64,000 nt of DNA, taken from contig CAMRHE010000063.1 of the NCBI GenBank assembly GCA_947044405.1, positions 5,010,501 through 5,074,500 on the forward strand. The letters run 5' to 3'. The DNA comes from Leptodactylus fallax (Eukaryota; Chordata; Amphibia; Anura; Leptodactylidae). The notes under the pieces were generated by a model that had not been told where the DNA came from, ran no database searches, and saw only the letters and a program-made list of their open reading frames with translations. Position numbers and translations under genes: made by a program. Positions 26,816 to 39,289 of this stretch are shown piece by piece (position 1 is the first letter of the stretch; every line of letters starts with the position of its first letter).

Positions 26816-27055
26816 AGCCCCTGTGCTAAGGAAAAGAGCTAATGGCGACCAAAAAAGGAAGGAGGTGAGAGAGCGCAGGCCGAGCATGCATGCTGTTTTC
26901 TTCATAAGTCTCTGTGAATTACAGAACAAAATAAATAACAGGCGGTCCTACTTTGCAAATAGGTGATGGCCTCAAAGATAAGACTTTGTACTAGTAGGCA
27001 TTTCACAGTATTTCTCAATGCTAACAGAGTCATTATGTAAATAACACCATATTAA

Positions 27056-27690
27056 AGGGGTTGTCCGGGATAAAATAATATTTCTACTCTAAGCTAAACA
27101 ACCTCCCCCTGCCTAACTTCTAATTTACTTAGTTTACAAAAAAATCTATATTTACCTAGATTGTCGGGGCAGTCATGTGACTGTCACAGGCACATTTTCA
27201 AATTTTCTGGTGACGCTACATTTTCGACACCTATACTAACTCACTTCCCAACCCATCATACTTACCTGTCTTCCTGTCTGGATCTTCTGGGCATGGGTCA
27301 TCACTTCCTTCTGGGGGACTGGCTCCTCCTCCTCTTGACGTCTGCTGGCCGCCCAAGCCTGCTGGCACTCCGGCTCTATTGCGCAGGCGCCGGTTGGGTT
27401 GAGTTAGTTAGTTGGGAAGAGCTAGTAGTGGAAGGGCTAGATAGGGAAACAGGTAAGGGGGGGGTAGTGTGAGTTAGCTCTGAGTGAAGCGCAATGCATC
27501 ATGGTAGTTGTAGGAAAATAGAACAGGAAGATGCCCATGTAAACAAATGCAGAGGATTTCAGGAGCTCCCATAGAAACCCAGAAATCACTCAAAACACTG
27601 CTAAAGGTATTTGGTTGCACTTATTAACCTATTAATAGCACTATTAGACCTTTTTTGAAAAATGATTTTTTTTTTGCCCGGAAAACACTT
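27056..27690. mobile_element. MITE, TTAAAGGGG family (~635 bp)
   Basis: The left end AGGGGTTGTCCGGGATAAAA follows TTAA (27052-27055). The right end 'ttttttgcccggaaaacactt' (inverted) is followed by TTAA (27691-27694). That right TTAA is also the left boundary of the next element. Confidence 0.7.
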
Positions 27691-27694
27691 TTAA

Positions 27695-28506
27695 CCACTT
27701 CCGTACCGCCCATAGACTATATACGTCCAGTGGGTGGTTGTCTAGTTCTGCAAGGACGTACCGGTACGTCCAAGCAGAACTCAGTAGCTGCACGAAATCG
27801 TACAGCTACTGAAACTGGGAGCCGGCTGTAACTCCAGCCAGAGAAGACAGGGAAGGTTTATTACTTTCCCCATCTTCCCAATCGCTGTGTATACAGTGCT
27901 ATGGGCGCCACCATCTTGCGGCCACCCTCTGACCCAGCGGTCATATGATCCGACGGGTGCAGCATCTGCAAGAGCTGCTGGGTCCTACAGGACCTAAGTC
28001 AGTTCTATAGTATTGTTGAAGTAACATGCAGGAGGCCATATTCCTCCTGCAACTGGGGCTAAATGTACCAGCCCCAGTTACAGGAGAAATCAGCCTCCCC
28101 AACAACAAAAAAAGGTAATCATATATCAGATTTACCCAAAGGTCTATTATGACATTATGGGGACACAATGTAAAAAAAATAATAAAAAAATAATAGAAAA
28201 GTAAAAAAAAAAGTAGCACTTAGTAGCACTTTGTGTTATTAAATTTAAAGAAAATGAAAAGTGAAAAACAGACACGTTTTCCTTCCTCTTGTTTATATTT
28301 TCACGGATATAAAAAAAAAAAAATTAAAACACATGCAAAAATAAAAACATAAAAATAAAGCCCTATGTGTCGCTGAAAAAAGACACAGAAATTAGCTGAA
28401 TAACGCATATGATGACAATGTTACAGCCCTCAAAACCGCACATACAAAAAAAAAAAATGAAAATGTGTCTGGTCCTGGACCAGAAATTGGCCCGGTACTG
28501 AAGTGG
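27695..28506. mobile_element. Non-autonomous piggyBac-like element (CCACTTC ends, TTAA)
   Basis: Begins CCACTTCCGTACCGCCCAT; the right end on the other strand is CCACTTCAGTACCGGGCCA. TTAA lies on both sides (27691-27694, 28507-28510). CC-starting inverted ends with TTAA duplications are what piggyBac elements leave. No transposase is inside. A right-end remnant is at about 59730-59796. Internal A-rich tracts at 28150-28460. Confidence 0.75.
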
Positions 28507-28624
28507 TTAAGGAATTTCCATACTGGGAGCTATAGTGGATGCAATGGTAGGCATTTGCTAATAGTCCCTGGGGGACCCATAAATAGTACGTGGTAAGGTG
28601 GGCCCAATTGATTCAAGTTACACC

Positions 28625-28690
28625 TCCTATTTCCATAAATGTCAACTTCAGAATACTCCTCTATGTAGCTTCCTCTCTAGTTCCCACCCG
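28625..28690 (-). repeat. Reverse copy of the 26521 repeat
   Basis: Reads on the minus strand 'gggtgggaactagagagg', 'agctacatagagga' and 'tgacatttatgg', matching the tandem units at 26521-26815. Confidence 0.6.
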
Positions 28691-29341
28691 GTCCATACAA
28701 ATAAAATTGCAATTTAGTGCAATCCTAACCTAATATGTTAACAATCTTCTCTATCAACATATTCCTTAGCAGTCTGTGTCACTGGTGGAGAATGCAGTCT
28801 CAATATTTCTTTATGTTCAGATGTATAGGATTTCAGCAAGATGAGACAGGGATATTTATGATTTTGTAAGACATTTACAACATTCACATTGTGTTCTCTG
28901 TAAGTCTCTTTGTGAGACATGTAAGTGCCTCCTTGGGGATATAATCGAACCTTGTGCTATGCCAGCTGAAGATGTATTCCTTGAGTTGTGAGCTTCCTAC
29001 CAGGCCCTCCAGAAAAGTTATCACACGAACAGTCTCAACAGCTGTTGGTGCAGGTGTTAAATGCTTCATCTGCTGCTATCACCTCAGGGTTCCTGATGTC
29101 TCACTCGCTCTAAAATCGTGTCCAAAATACATATCTCTAATCTGCCCCAATGTCCCTCAGATAACAGAGAAACATACGACATAAAAGAAAATATCGGTCT
29201 ATGTTATTACCGTACTGTAGATCCTGCAGTGAGGTGACTAGTTATATAAGGGAAGAGGTATCAAAAAGGTCAAAGAGGTTATCCACTTTTTAAAAATGTA
29301 AAAGGGATAGTGTCAATATTCTTGGTGGTCTAAAGAATTAA

Positions 29342-29759
29342 AGGGGTTGTCCAGGATTTTTTTTTTTTTTCCGGCAAATTAGGCCAGTGGAGGTAAAAAA
29401 AAAAAAAAAAAAAACATTCTCCATTGTCCTCGATCCTCCGGTGTCTCCCAGCGTGATCCGCTCCTGCTGCTCTGGTGTTTTCTTCCAGCAGAAGTCCCTG
29501 CTGCACGTGACCGCTGAGTTACAGGACGTCACTACCTGTGGTGTTCCCAGTTCCTTTCCTTAGGATTGGTGACCTAAGGAAAGGGACAGGAGATGTCAGA
29601 GTGTGGTGGGAACTTCCGGCAAAACAAGACTGTAGAGCAGCAGGACCAGACCGTGCTGAGAAACACCAGAGAACCAGGGACAAGTGAGTGTGTTTTTGGG
29701 GTTTTTTACCTTCCTCAGCCTAGTATGAATTTTTTTTTTTTTTTATTCTGGACAACCTT
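29342..29759. mobile_element. Palindromic MITE, TTAAAGGGGTTGTCCAGG subfamily
   Basis: The left end AGGGGTTGTCCAGGATTTTT follows TTAA (29338-29341). The right end is 'attctggacaaccttt' (inverted, mutated). Inner arms include 'tctccattgtcctcgatcct' and 'ttccttaggattggtgacctaagg'-type pairs. Close relative of 50844-51241. Confidence 0.7.
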
Positions 29760-29998
29760 TGGAATGATAGTATAGTTGGTTGTCTGGGGAAGGGCCGGAG
29801 TAATCTGTATTGAAAAGTGAAGTTGACAATTTCAATATAAATATGCAACATAATAATGTGTACTGTATTTGACTAATGATATTCTATGGCAGTAGGTGCC
29901 AATTCTGTTACCATAAAGGAAACTCTGAAAAATGTTTTCACTGGATGGAAAACAGGCATTAGTTGACAGCTCTGCTGCCCCATGCCCCATCTATGAGC

Positions 29999-30360
29999 AG
30001 CCTCTAAATCCCATCAGTATTTGGTGTGAGCACCCTTTGGAGGAGGAGACCTGGAAGTGATGACATGGCCTGAGCCCTTATCTCATCATCATCCAGTCTG
30101 TCTGGGATGATATGAAGAGACAGAAGGATTGGAGCAAGCCTACATCCATAGAAGATCTGTGCTTAGTTCTCCAAGATGGCGGGAACGACCTCCCTGCCGA
30201 GAAGAATTGATGGAAGGCAAAGGGCAAAGGTCACACCAAATATTGATGGGATTTAGTTTTCTCATTTCTTCATTCACTTTATTTTTGACAAAAATAAACT
30301 ATTAACCCTTCTATTTCTGAAAGCATTCTTATTTTGCTGCATTTTTCCACACTAAAAAAA
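29999..30360 (+). pseudogene. Tc1/mariner-like transposase remnant
   Basis: On the plus strand from about 30070 the reading SPYLIIIQSVWDDMKRQ is followed by KPTSIEDLCLVLQD. This resembles the C-terminal catalytic region of Tc1/mariner transposases (consensus SPDLNPIE.VWD...). The third catalytic position region is altered and the frame is broken soon after. It is enclosed by inverted 'ctaaatcccatcagtatttg' (30005 onward) and 'caaatattgatgggatttag' (up to about 30256), then 'gctgcatttttccacac'. A short terminal-like fragment 'gtaaaagttttagacagg' lies at about 34775. Assignment comes from motif recall, not alignment. Confidence 0.55.
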
Positions 30361-31540
30361 GTTTGCATATTGGAAGACTATTTTGGATTATGTGTACATC
30401 CGATATGATGCCGTATGAACTTAACCTATAAAACTTTTCTCAAGTTGTGTGAAGGGTCAGAAACCTTGTGGTTAAAGGTTGGCATTTAACAGAAGAACAT
30501 ATCGGCTGCTTCGTATTACTTTATGGCCTGTAGGGTAAAGATCGCGATCCTGAGTCGATTAATATCCACCAGCAGAACCTGAGGTCAATACATAGTCGAG
30601 CCACCAGCGCTACCGGAGTTGATGGAAAACCCTTGTAATATTTTATACTGTTATGATAAGATTTCGGACCCGCTAAAAATCTTGTATACTATAAACTGTC
30701 ACAGTCTATGGGCACATTGATTTTTCATTCTTCCCGTAACATCTGTTCTTTGAGAACAATATTCACTTTGTGGATAAAGAGGCTGGTGTAAAGCCCAGGA
30801 TATTTGTGATGTGATACTACAAGGCCATTATTCTGCTCCCAGTAATTCTCACTGTCTCCGGAGTTCCTTGCCCTACTTATTGCTGGAGGATTCTGAAGGA
30901 TGCATCAACAAAAGCAACCTGTCCCAGTCAATTACAACTTCAATGCTGTCATAAATGCGTCAACGGAGCAGCTGAAAGCTTTGATCTTGATAACCCTGAG
31001 ATACAGAGCAATATTCAAGTTTTTATCACAGTCCGACATTGGTCTTAAAGTGACAATACCTTTAATATTGTACTCATTGGGTCTACTGTCTTAGAGAAAA
31101 AGTGGCATGTTAGACCAGAGGGTCCACTCTTCATATCTCAAGGGAAGTGCAGACAATGAAAGCTAAATTCGGATTGGACTCTATAGTCCACAGAGGGCAT
31201 TTTTGCTCAGTTTTGATACACAAGGCCATTAGTGTTGGGAGGAAGCAAGAAAATAGGTCAAAGTATGTGTCAGCCACAGAGACCCTATAAGTATATTATC
31301 TTCAAGGGACGTAGCTGCTATAGGGGTTGCAGAGGCAGCAATTGCTACCAGGCACAGAAGCCTCATGGGATCCAAAAGCTTAGGAAGACGTCAATATTAT
31401 ATGCAACACGTGGTATTATATGCAACACGAGCCCATTACATATTTTGCACTGGGGCCCTGGAAATTCAAGTTAAGCCTCTGTTTTCAGATCCTGGCTGAA
31501 GAACTGCCACCAAAGTGCCAGCAAGAGCTGACCCCAGAGT

Positions 31541-31965
31541 GCCATCCACCAATGCCAGCAAATATTTCAGCCCTCCCTTCATTCCTTTCATGGTAATTTG
31601 TCATATTACATTAAAAATTTATAAAATAAAGGAGCTCAGACATGTCTCTCCACCTTTTCCCCATTTCTTATGACTGTCTGTAAGACAACTGGCTGCAGCA
31701 GGATCCTCCCCCCTTGCCCTGTAAGAAATAAGGCAAAAAATATAATTCCATCCACCAATGCCAGCAAATATCTAAGCACTTCCTCAATTAATCCCTTCCA
31801 ATTTTTATTGTATTATTAAAAAAATAAATAAATACAAGAGAAATATATAAAGGCCATGTCCAAAGGAGTTCAGCCAAGGCCCTCCACCACCTCTTCACTA
31901 TCATATGACTGTCCTGTAAGACAACTGGCTGCAGCAGGATCCTCCTCCCCCTCTACAAAAAATAA
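31541..31965. repeat. ~210-bp tandem duplication
   Basis: Both units carry 'ccatccaccaatgccagcaa', then 'atgactgt' and 'aagacaactggctgcagcag' with 'gatcctcc'. The units diverge by A-rich insertions in the second copy. Confidence 0.75.
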
Positions 31966-33265
31966 TGCTCAGCCCCATCCTCTCTGCTAAGCCTAGTCCT
32001 TCATTCGGTCTTTAGCCAAAAATAGAGCAGGATCTCTGCAGGATTTCTACTAGAATTTCTAAAATCTACAAAATTAGAATATGTAATATATATTCTATAT
32101 TTTATATCCACTGTCTAATACAGTACAAAGAGATTTTGTTTCAGGAACATGCCAAAAAATGCTGTAGATTGACCAATCGTGGAGGCAAGATTATCTCGGG
32201 TCGATTTTATCATTTATTTTTTAGGTTAGTGTTACTATAGCTTAATAATAGAAACTAAAAAATATTTTTTTTTTCTTTAAGACACTCTCCGTAATATTTC
32301 TTGTACGTGAGGGATTTCATGTATCACCGTAATGAAGTCTTTCTATCCTTTCCAGATGGTTAATAGGGCTTTAAAGCCATCACGCTAAACTCACGTCTAG
32401 AGGTATTGCAAAATAAACCCTATCTTTATCTTTGATCTTGAAGTGATCAATATAACTTTCAATATCTAAGGTGGATTAATGGCATTAAGTTAAAATAAGC
32501 GATCACTTATAGCCCACAATGGCGGATCATTAGGCCACATGGGAGACAATGTACAAATATACAATATGGCTCTAAAGCCTGATTCAAAAAGTTTTGCACG
32601 TCTGATTCATTCCAGCTCATTAATTTATTCGAGATTAGAAATATTGATTTTCTGAATGAGAGGAAGCTTCATTGTGTTCTCTGGAGGAAAATGTTATCAT
32701 TTGAGGGTTGTCCACTGGAAATTGGAATTGTTTGGTTAACCTTGACACAGAAAATCTCGGGTTTCCTTGATGGATTATAAAGTGATTTTAAAGGACTGTG
32801 TCAGGTCAGTGACAAATTTTTGCTTAAATAAAATAAAAAGACCCAAATTGCTTTTAGCTAACTGAATGGGTACAGCATTTCAGTGAGTGATGTCTCCTCC
32901 ATGGTTTACCAGGCACTGTACTGTATACTTGATATTGACTTCCTCTATTGCATACATTAGTTTCGCATAGCTATTGGGGACGAAGCTTTAAGAGGTGCAT
33001 AGACAAAAGTCATAACCAGGCCCTGGTGCCTGATGGAGCTCAGATGTCCTTCTGCCGTATAAGATGGCACATTGTAGGAGGGAAAAGGGAAGAGAATTGT
33101 CTTTATAGATGCATTGGAGCCAAAGAGAGTTGTGATAGAATTTGGTTATGATCCCCAAATTAGGGATCCCACCTTATTGTCTGTGAGCTTCCAATTCTGG
33201 GAGAAGAAAAGGGGAAATTCCATCCAGATATGACAACAAACACAGGACTTGTAACGTGAAGTCTT

Positions 33266-33615
33266 CTAAGGGTTGGTTCACATCTGCGTTCGGTTTCCGT
33301 TTGGGGAGTCATCTTGGGGACCCCTCTGAACGGAAGCCTATACATATAAAAAGTGGTTTACCTGTGAAACCACATGGATTCCATAGACTATAATGGGGTC
33401 TGTGTGGTTTCCGCACGAAATATGTTTGCAGCACTTTCCTCTCCGCTTGATTCATGCGGGAACCGAGCGGAAACCACTCAGACCCCATTATAGTCTATGG
33501 GGTTCGTGTGGTTTTGCAGGTAAACCGCTTTTTATGTGTATAGGTTTCCGTTCGGAGGGGTCCCCAAGCGGACTCCTCAAACGGAAACCAAACACAGATG
33601 TGAACCGGCCCTAAT
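33266..33615. mobile_element. Very long near-perfect foldback element (~350 bp)
   Basis: The left arm starts 'ggttggttcacatctgcgtt'; the right arm on the other strand starts 'ggccggttcacatctgtgtt'. Pairing continues through 'ggtttccgtttgg', 'ggggacccctc', 'cggtttacctg' and 'ccatagactataatggggtc', nearly to the centre at about 33440. It has no coding capacity despite open readings in both directions. Related ends: 2884 and 34817. Confidence 0.8.
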
Positions 33616-34767
33616 TGACGTCCTAGCAATCTGTTTATTGTATAGTACTAGCTCTGATTCTTGCCCTTACATATTTCATGTAATGAGAATGGTGCCTTTA
33701 GGGCCTTGCTTCCAATAAGAACTACCAACAGCACATGCATACATTAAAAGTATAGCGCAACATATAGAGTACCCTTACCAAACCAAAATTATTTCACGAA
33801 CGGTCCAAGCCAATAATAATGCTGTGTAGGGCCTTTAATAGGAGCAGAAGCATACCTTTGTAGCCACACACCGATGAGGCAATGCAGAGATAATCATCCT
33901 TTTATGAATATGCAGATCAGCCTGCGAGTGCACTGTGGGCAGACCTGATTTGCTTATGGACAGAGGTGACACTGACAGGTGCTGAAGGGGCGGCATTGGG
34001 TGCCAATTCTAGAGGAGAGCTGGAACAATTGGGGCTACTGTCGTGAGCACATTTAACACCTCAGGGCCACTTGCAGGCTGATATGACAGACTTACTGTTT
34101 AAGGGATATAAAGAAATGCTGATATAATAAAAGTACAAAAAAAAAAAACTTTTAGTGCAGAAGAGCAAAGCAAACACAATCCGGCTTCTTTGTATAGTCC
34201 CACATAATTAAAGGGATTTCCATCTAGTCACGTATGTAAATCTCCGAGTGAAATCATGTAACCTTTTGTATCAACTCGCTTTGTATTCAGAAGTCATTTG
34301 TCACCTGGGAAAAAACATCATTGTAATAAGTCTTCAATACGCATCCTAATCCTGATTCACTGTGTGTTATGCTTCAATAAAGGAGGAATTTTTCTTTCAA
34401 GTTTGGGTGACAGGCTCCCGAATGTGAGAGAATATTGGAAGATTTACATTTTGAATAATTTTCTCTCCAAAACATTTATTTTCTTTCACAGCAGATAATT
34501 TTCTGTCGTCAGTCACCAAGGAGATTTATAGCATGGAAGCGGCGTATAAACTGCAACAACTGGAGAGATAGTGCTGAGTTCTCCTGCAGGTAATAGGCTC
34601 GGAGTAGTGGCAAAGGCAATGAATTCTAAGTATTGCGCTGTGTGCGTCTATGGGAGTCCATCCATCATGATCAACCCGTTATTATATCAAACATTTACCA
34701 TTTTTGCATCCTGAATCGAGAACTAGTAGTAATTAGCTAGCGACTTTGGTGTCACTTGCTTACTATA

Positions 34768-35060
34768 CAGTACTGGGTAAAAGTTTTAGACAGGTATGAA
34801 AAAAATGCTGCAAAGTAAGGCTGGGGTCACCTCTCTGTCGCAGTGTGCTTCTAAAATCATCGGGAGAAAAACTCCTGCAACCACAACTTTCGGTTAAAAA
34901 GAAGGGACACCCGATGGACCCCATTAAAGTCAATGGGGTCCGTCAGGCTCTGTTGGTGTCTGTTATTTTAGTGGTATGTTTGTCTGTTGTTCTGGTCCTC
35001 CAATGGTCCTCCACACAACCCCCCTCCCCCCCGGATGCTGATGAGTGGCCTTGTAGGAGA
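34768..35060. repeat. Transposon-end fragment and 'ggctggggtcac' repeat
   Basis: 'actgggtaaaagttttagac' through 'atgctgcaaagta' matches the terminal sequence style of the remnant at 29999-30360. It is followed at 34817 by 'aaggctggggtcacctct' and 'gatggaccccattaaagtca', which belongs with the foldback family at 33266. Confidence 0.45.
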
Positions 35061-35307
35061 TCTGCACTGATCGTCTACCATACAATGCCTAAATATTGAT
35101 AGTGAAAATAGGGGTTGATGGTCCCTGGTGGTCTGTGACAATGAAGGAGCTAATAGTAACATCCATGCTGGTCCAGGGCAATAAAAGTTTACATAATCTG
35201 TTTATTCTTGGGGTCCAGTCCTTTGAGGAAATTGGACCAGGACAATTGTACAGTTTGCCTTACTGACAGCCACTTTTCCATAGGAATCAGCTGAGCTGAA
35301 AGTGTAA

Positions 35308-35733
35308 AAGTAGACCTTTCACCACCTACACCAACTTAAGCGCTTTTAATCCTTTAATAGCCCCTGCTTCACTGATTCTGGCACAGTTAGAATTTTTTCT
35401 CTATTCCCCACCATTCCTGAGCAATCAGTGCAGTTAGTTTTGGAGTTTGATATGCTAACTAGACTCTCTGGTGTCAGACGGGACGTAACTCAGAACACCA
35501 ATCAAAGAACAGTGTCAAAGCTCAGAACCAGAACCTTTTGTCTGCTCCTGCCTGACCCCACCCACTTGACATTAGAGAATCTAGTTAGCATATCAGGCAC
35601 CTAAACGAACAGCTGATTGCTCAGGAATGGTGAGGGCTAAAGAAAAAAGTCCAACTGTGCCAGAATCAGTGAAGGGGCACCTATTAAAGGGAGAAAAAGA
35701 GTTTGAGTTGGTGGAGGAGGTGAAAGGTCCTCT
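35308..35733. mobile_element. Palindromic MITE, 'agaggacctttcaccacc' family (copy 2)
   Basis: The left end 'agtagacctttcaccaccta' follows GTAA. The right end 'aggaggtgaaaggtcctct' is followed by TTAA (35734-35737). Inner inverted pairs include 'tcactgattctggcacagtt' with 'aactgtgccagaatcagtga', a 20-bp exact match. Confidence 0.8.
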
Positions 35734-36629
35734 TTAATGGGGTGGTAATTGCTCGCCGACATTCTGTTCTCTAATTTCGTGTTTTACATTGCAAGGCAAC
35801 CAATGTATGCCAGCGGCAAATATATGGTAGCTATAATATCTTTTCCAACCCAATATCCTAGTATTGCTTTTTTTGGATAATTCGTCTGAATTGTCCCTTG
35901 GAGTGGAGACAGCTGCCATTTTGCACACTTCAAAAAGCCCTGGAAATACAAACCCACCATAAAATCGACAGCAAATAATCACTGTGGGAAGCATAAACTG
36001 CCTGGTTAAAAGGCTGCATAAATAAAACTAAGTGTCAGGCGCTGCACCTTTAAACCCCCGAGCTCTGCATTGTTAAAAGAGCTGCTCCAAGCAGGAAGCG
36101 GCTTTCCTATCATTATCCGCAATCAGATCATCCGAGGCCTTAACACCTTATAGGAGTGATAGCTGTGCTGTGTAATGGATACCCATGGGTGCTGATTGTG
36201 TTAGATTTTTTTTTTTTTTTCTTTAAGTCAACCAGCTCATAAAAGAGGCCACAAGTCAATATTTTTAAGGAGATCCTGCCATGACAAACATAAGACCCAG
36301 CAGTTCTGTCTTTACATTGTGCTAGCAGGAGCGAATGTACAAACTGCACCATCAGGATTTTCCGGCTCGTCAAATCATGGAGCCAATTTGATTAACTACA
36401 AGGGGCTCGTGAAGCTTTACAGCGCACATAAGGAAGCTTCAAGTTTTTTTTAGCAGATCACATGAAATTTAAATGGAGGTTGAGATGTTGAATAAGAACG
36501 GTGGGGGCGGGGAGGTTCTATTTATGCCGTGGCCCTTTATATCTTTGTAAAAAAAAAATAAATTTTGTTCTCACCCCTAATTATGTCACCTATTACATTA
36601 TATCATATATATAAATATATATGTGCCAT

Positions 36630-37594
36630 TGCCGCAGCCCTGATGGGGGGATCAGGAGGATGGGAGTAATAGTGGCAGATGACGTGCCACCAGCTAGGCC
36701 GAGCACACTCAACCACTCTCCCCAGCTCTGCTCCTAGGCTGGACACCGATGAGGGTGGTACTGCAGCACTACCCTAGGGCGCTTCTAGTTGGAGAGGGGA
36801 CCTCTCTACTCTGAGCCGGTGTGATGGTATTTGGAAGGGCCCTGATGGTAAGGCAGGAATGACTCAGGAAGGTAGTTGTGCAGTTGAAACAGGGTGTCAC
36901 TTTACTCAGCAACTGAACAGGTAAAACAAAAAGCAACTTTCAAATGGGGGTTGTAGTTCTCCAGTGTCCAACTTCCCAGCCTTGGTCTTAGGAGCGTGCC
37001 CAGGGATGTTAAGGCTCTAGGGATAAAGTCCACTACAGCTATAACTCCTCTCCTCCGCCTCTTCCAGCAGCAGATACTGGGAGCTGTAATGCAGGGTAGT
37101 CCTCACAAGGATCTGGTTACCTTGTATAAGGTGCCGGGCCAACTTCTCCTGTCATGGGGCTCCACTGCTCCTTCTGGCACAAAGCCCAATCTTTAGACCG
37201 CTGACAGCTCAGGAATGTCTCTGGTAGAACCTTGAGCTGAATCTTCCTCCTAGGGGCTGTATAGAAAGCCATTGAAGCTCAGTTCACAGTGCTGGCTTGC
37301 ACTGACTCCTCTGCAAACTGCTAATTTCACTACTCAACTGAGCTCCAACAGTTGCCCAAGAGACAAAAGTCTCCTCAGATCCCATCCAGCGGCCTGTGAT
37401 AGGCCAGGGATGTACCAAGTACAGGGTTTGAAACACTGGGGGGAACTACAGGGAACACAACATGGGATAGCTGCAGAACACTATGTAACTATGTATAGTA
37501 CACAGAACATGGAACATAGAACACAGGACAAACAAACACAACCCAGAGGCACAAAAGAAAAACAATAAAAGCAGGAGCACTCTGGGATGCTGCA
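36630..37594 (+). mobile_element. Solo LTR (copy 1)
   Basis: 965 bp starting TGCCGCAG and ending GGGATGCTGCA, with canonical TG...CA ends. It is flanked by the direct repeat CCAT (36626-36629 and 37595-37598). AATAAA is present about 30 bp before the 3' end, as expected for an R region. It aligns throughout with 39521-40452. No internal retroviral coding sequence is adjacent, so this is a recombination product of an LTR retroelement. Strand is inferred from the polyadenylation signal. Confidence 0.75.
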
Positions 37595-37696
37595 CCATCG
37601 TGGAACTCCATTGATAGTGAGCACCCTGTTCTGCTTGCCTGCTGCCATATAGAATATGTACAAGTGTGTGTGAACAGCTAATAAGATTGACCTGTC

Positions 37697-38020
37697 CTTT
37701 AGATAAGTTATAAACTAAAGATCAGTGGGGTCTGGGACCATTGATGATCAGCGAAAAAAGCATGCCACTTCTGCTTCACAGACCATTTGATGTCACATTC
37801 GTCAGTCACATGGCATGTTTGCAGCTCAGTCCCATTCAAGTGAATGGTGCTGAGCTGCAATACCAAACTCGGCCACTATACAATGTTTGGTGCTGTGCTT
37901 GGTTTTCAGTGAAGGGGCCGCAGCACTCGTCTGAATGCTGTGGACTCTTCAAACAGCTGCTTCGCTGCGGTCCCTGGTGTCAGATATCTGCTGATCTACC
38001 CACTGATGACCTATCCAAGG
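37697..38020. repeat. TTAAAGGGG-family body fragment
   Basis: Contains 'gatcagtggggtctgggacc', 'gcagctcagtcccattcaag' and 'ggccactatacaatgt', the core of the family seen at 2382-2713, without clean termini. The 170-codon open reading over 37741-38253 is therefore repeat-derived. Confidence 0.65.
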
Positions 38021-38687
38021 GATTCACATTCAGCTACAGGGCCTGTAACCCCCAAACATGGGCCATACCTTTTTATTGTCATCCCAGCTTGGGATTCCAG
38101 GAACAAAGGGGGTCACTTTGCCACCATAATGATTCAGAGCTCTGTAAATTTTGGTCTGCAGCACTGAAGCTTCTATGCATGATACATGCTGTAGTTTATC
38201 CAGGGCTGCTCTGCTGTAAAGTTTTTTACGCCATGTTTACAACGGCAGAATAACAATCGGAGGAATGTTTATAAATCAGACATTGTAACGCTCATTTATA
38301 TCCACTCTCAACTCTGGGGAAGTGTAAACCTGAAAATTAAACTACAGATCTCCAATCGATTCTTAATAAATTAGGTCTCCGAATGAAACACACAATTATT
38401 CAGCAACGTCTCGTCCAGCCGCAAAACGGCGATGAGAAAAAAATTACACCAAGTTTTCAGAAGAAAGTCATTATTTGTAGGCAGGGATACGTATATTATA
38501 GACTGCGCGGCGTGGATTTTCTAGCTGGGGATTTGGGGGGAAATCAAAATAATGGGAAATGTTGATGTGCGCTTTATTTCATGATCTTTCCTTTGGTTAT
38601 AAAGCTTACAGATATATAATATTATACTAGCCCCAGAGGTGCATGGGAAGAAGACAGCGGACTATGGGCTCTATGTATCAATCTGTC

Positions 38688-38812
38688 TGACAGGAAAACA
38701 GGCCCTGTCACCCATAGCAACCAATTACAGTTCAGTTTTAATGTCTTAAACTGCTCAGGTGATATAAAAACTGCTTTGTGATTGGTTACTATGGGCAACA
38801 GGGCCTGTTTTT
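38688..38812. repeat. Foldback repeat
   Basis: 'aggccctgtcacccatagca' and 'ctatgggcaacagggcctg' are inverted, with 'accaatta' and 'gattggtt' inside. Typical small palindromic element. Confidence 0.65.
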
Positions 38813-39094
38813 TTGGGGGTTTTTTAAAATAAAAGTTAGGCCCCATGTGTCTTGTATAGAACAACATTACATCTGCAGAAATTCCAGGAGAACGGTGCGC
38901 TAAGTGTGCTGCTAAAAATTTTGTAAGAGGACGTGCCACCTTTGTCATTACCTCTGTGTATGCTATGCCCCCTTTCGTGAGGTGGACATGTAACATGCCA
39001 ATTATACCCGTTTTTTGTGACCTGATCAGTGCATAACGTGCCCACATCGCATAAAAGAGAGCCCAGTGGATGCAGCTGCAGTCCAACAGGCCCG

Positions 39095-39190
39095 GGTGTT
39101 TTGGCATCTCTTCTGTGAACTTGGAGGTCACTGCATTTTTAGGAGCCTCCCAGACATTTTGGGAGAGTTGGCAAGTATGGGTAAAGGCGA
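39095..39190. repeat. Interspersed repeat fragment ('gggagagttggcaagtatg')
   Basis: Contains 'tttgggagagttggcaagta'. The reverse complement style 'gcatacctcccaactttc' occurs at about 50298, so two fragments of one dispersed repeat are present. Confidence 0.5.
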
Positions 39191-39289
39191 TGTGTTGAGT
39201 AGAAGGTAAAGGGTAAAATTTTTTAGAGCAAGTCCCATCCATTTATTTAAGACATACTCCCAACCAAAGGTATATGAATTCCGAGTAGT

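Noticed and set aside
37741..38253. 170-codon open reading on the plus strand
   Set aside because: Its first half is the core of the TTAAAGGGG MITE family.
38622..39242. 206-codon open reading on the minus strand
   Set aside because: Spans a foldback repeat and a dispersed repeat fragment; no family resemblance.
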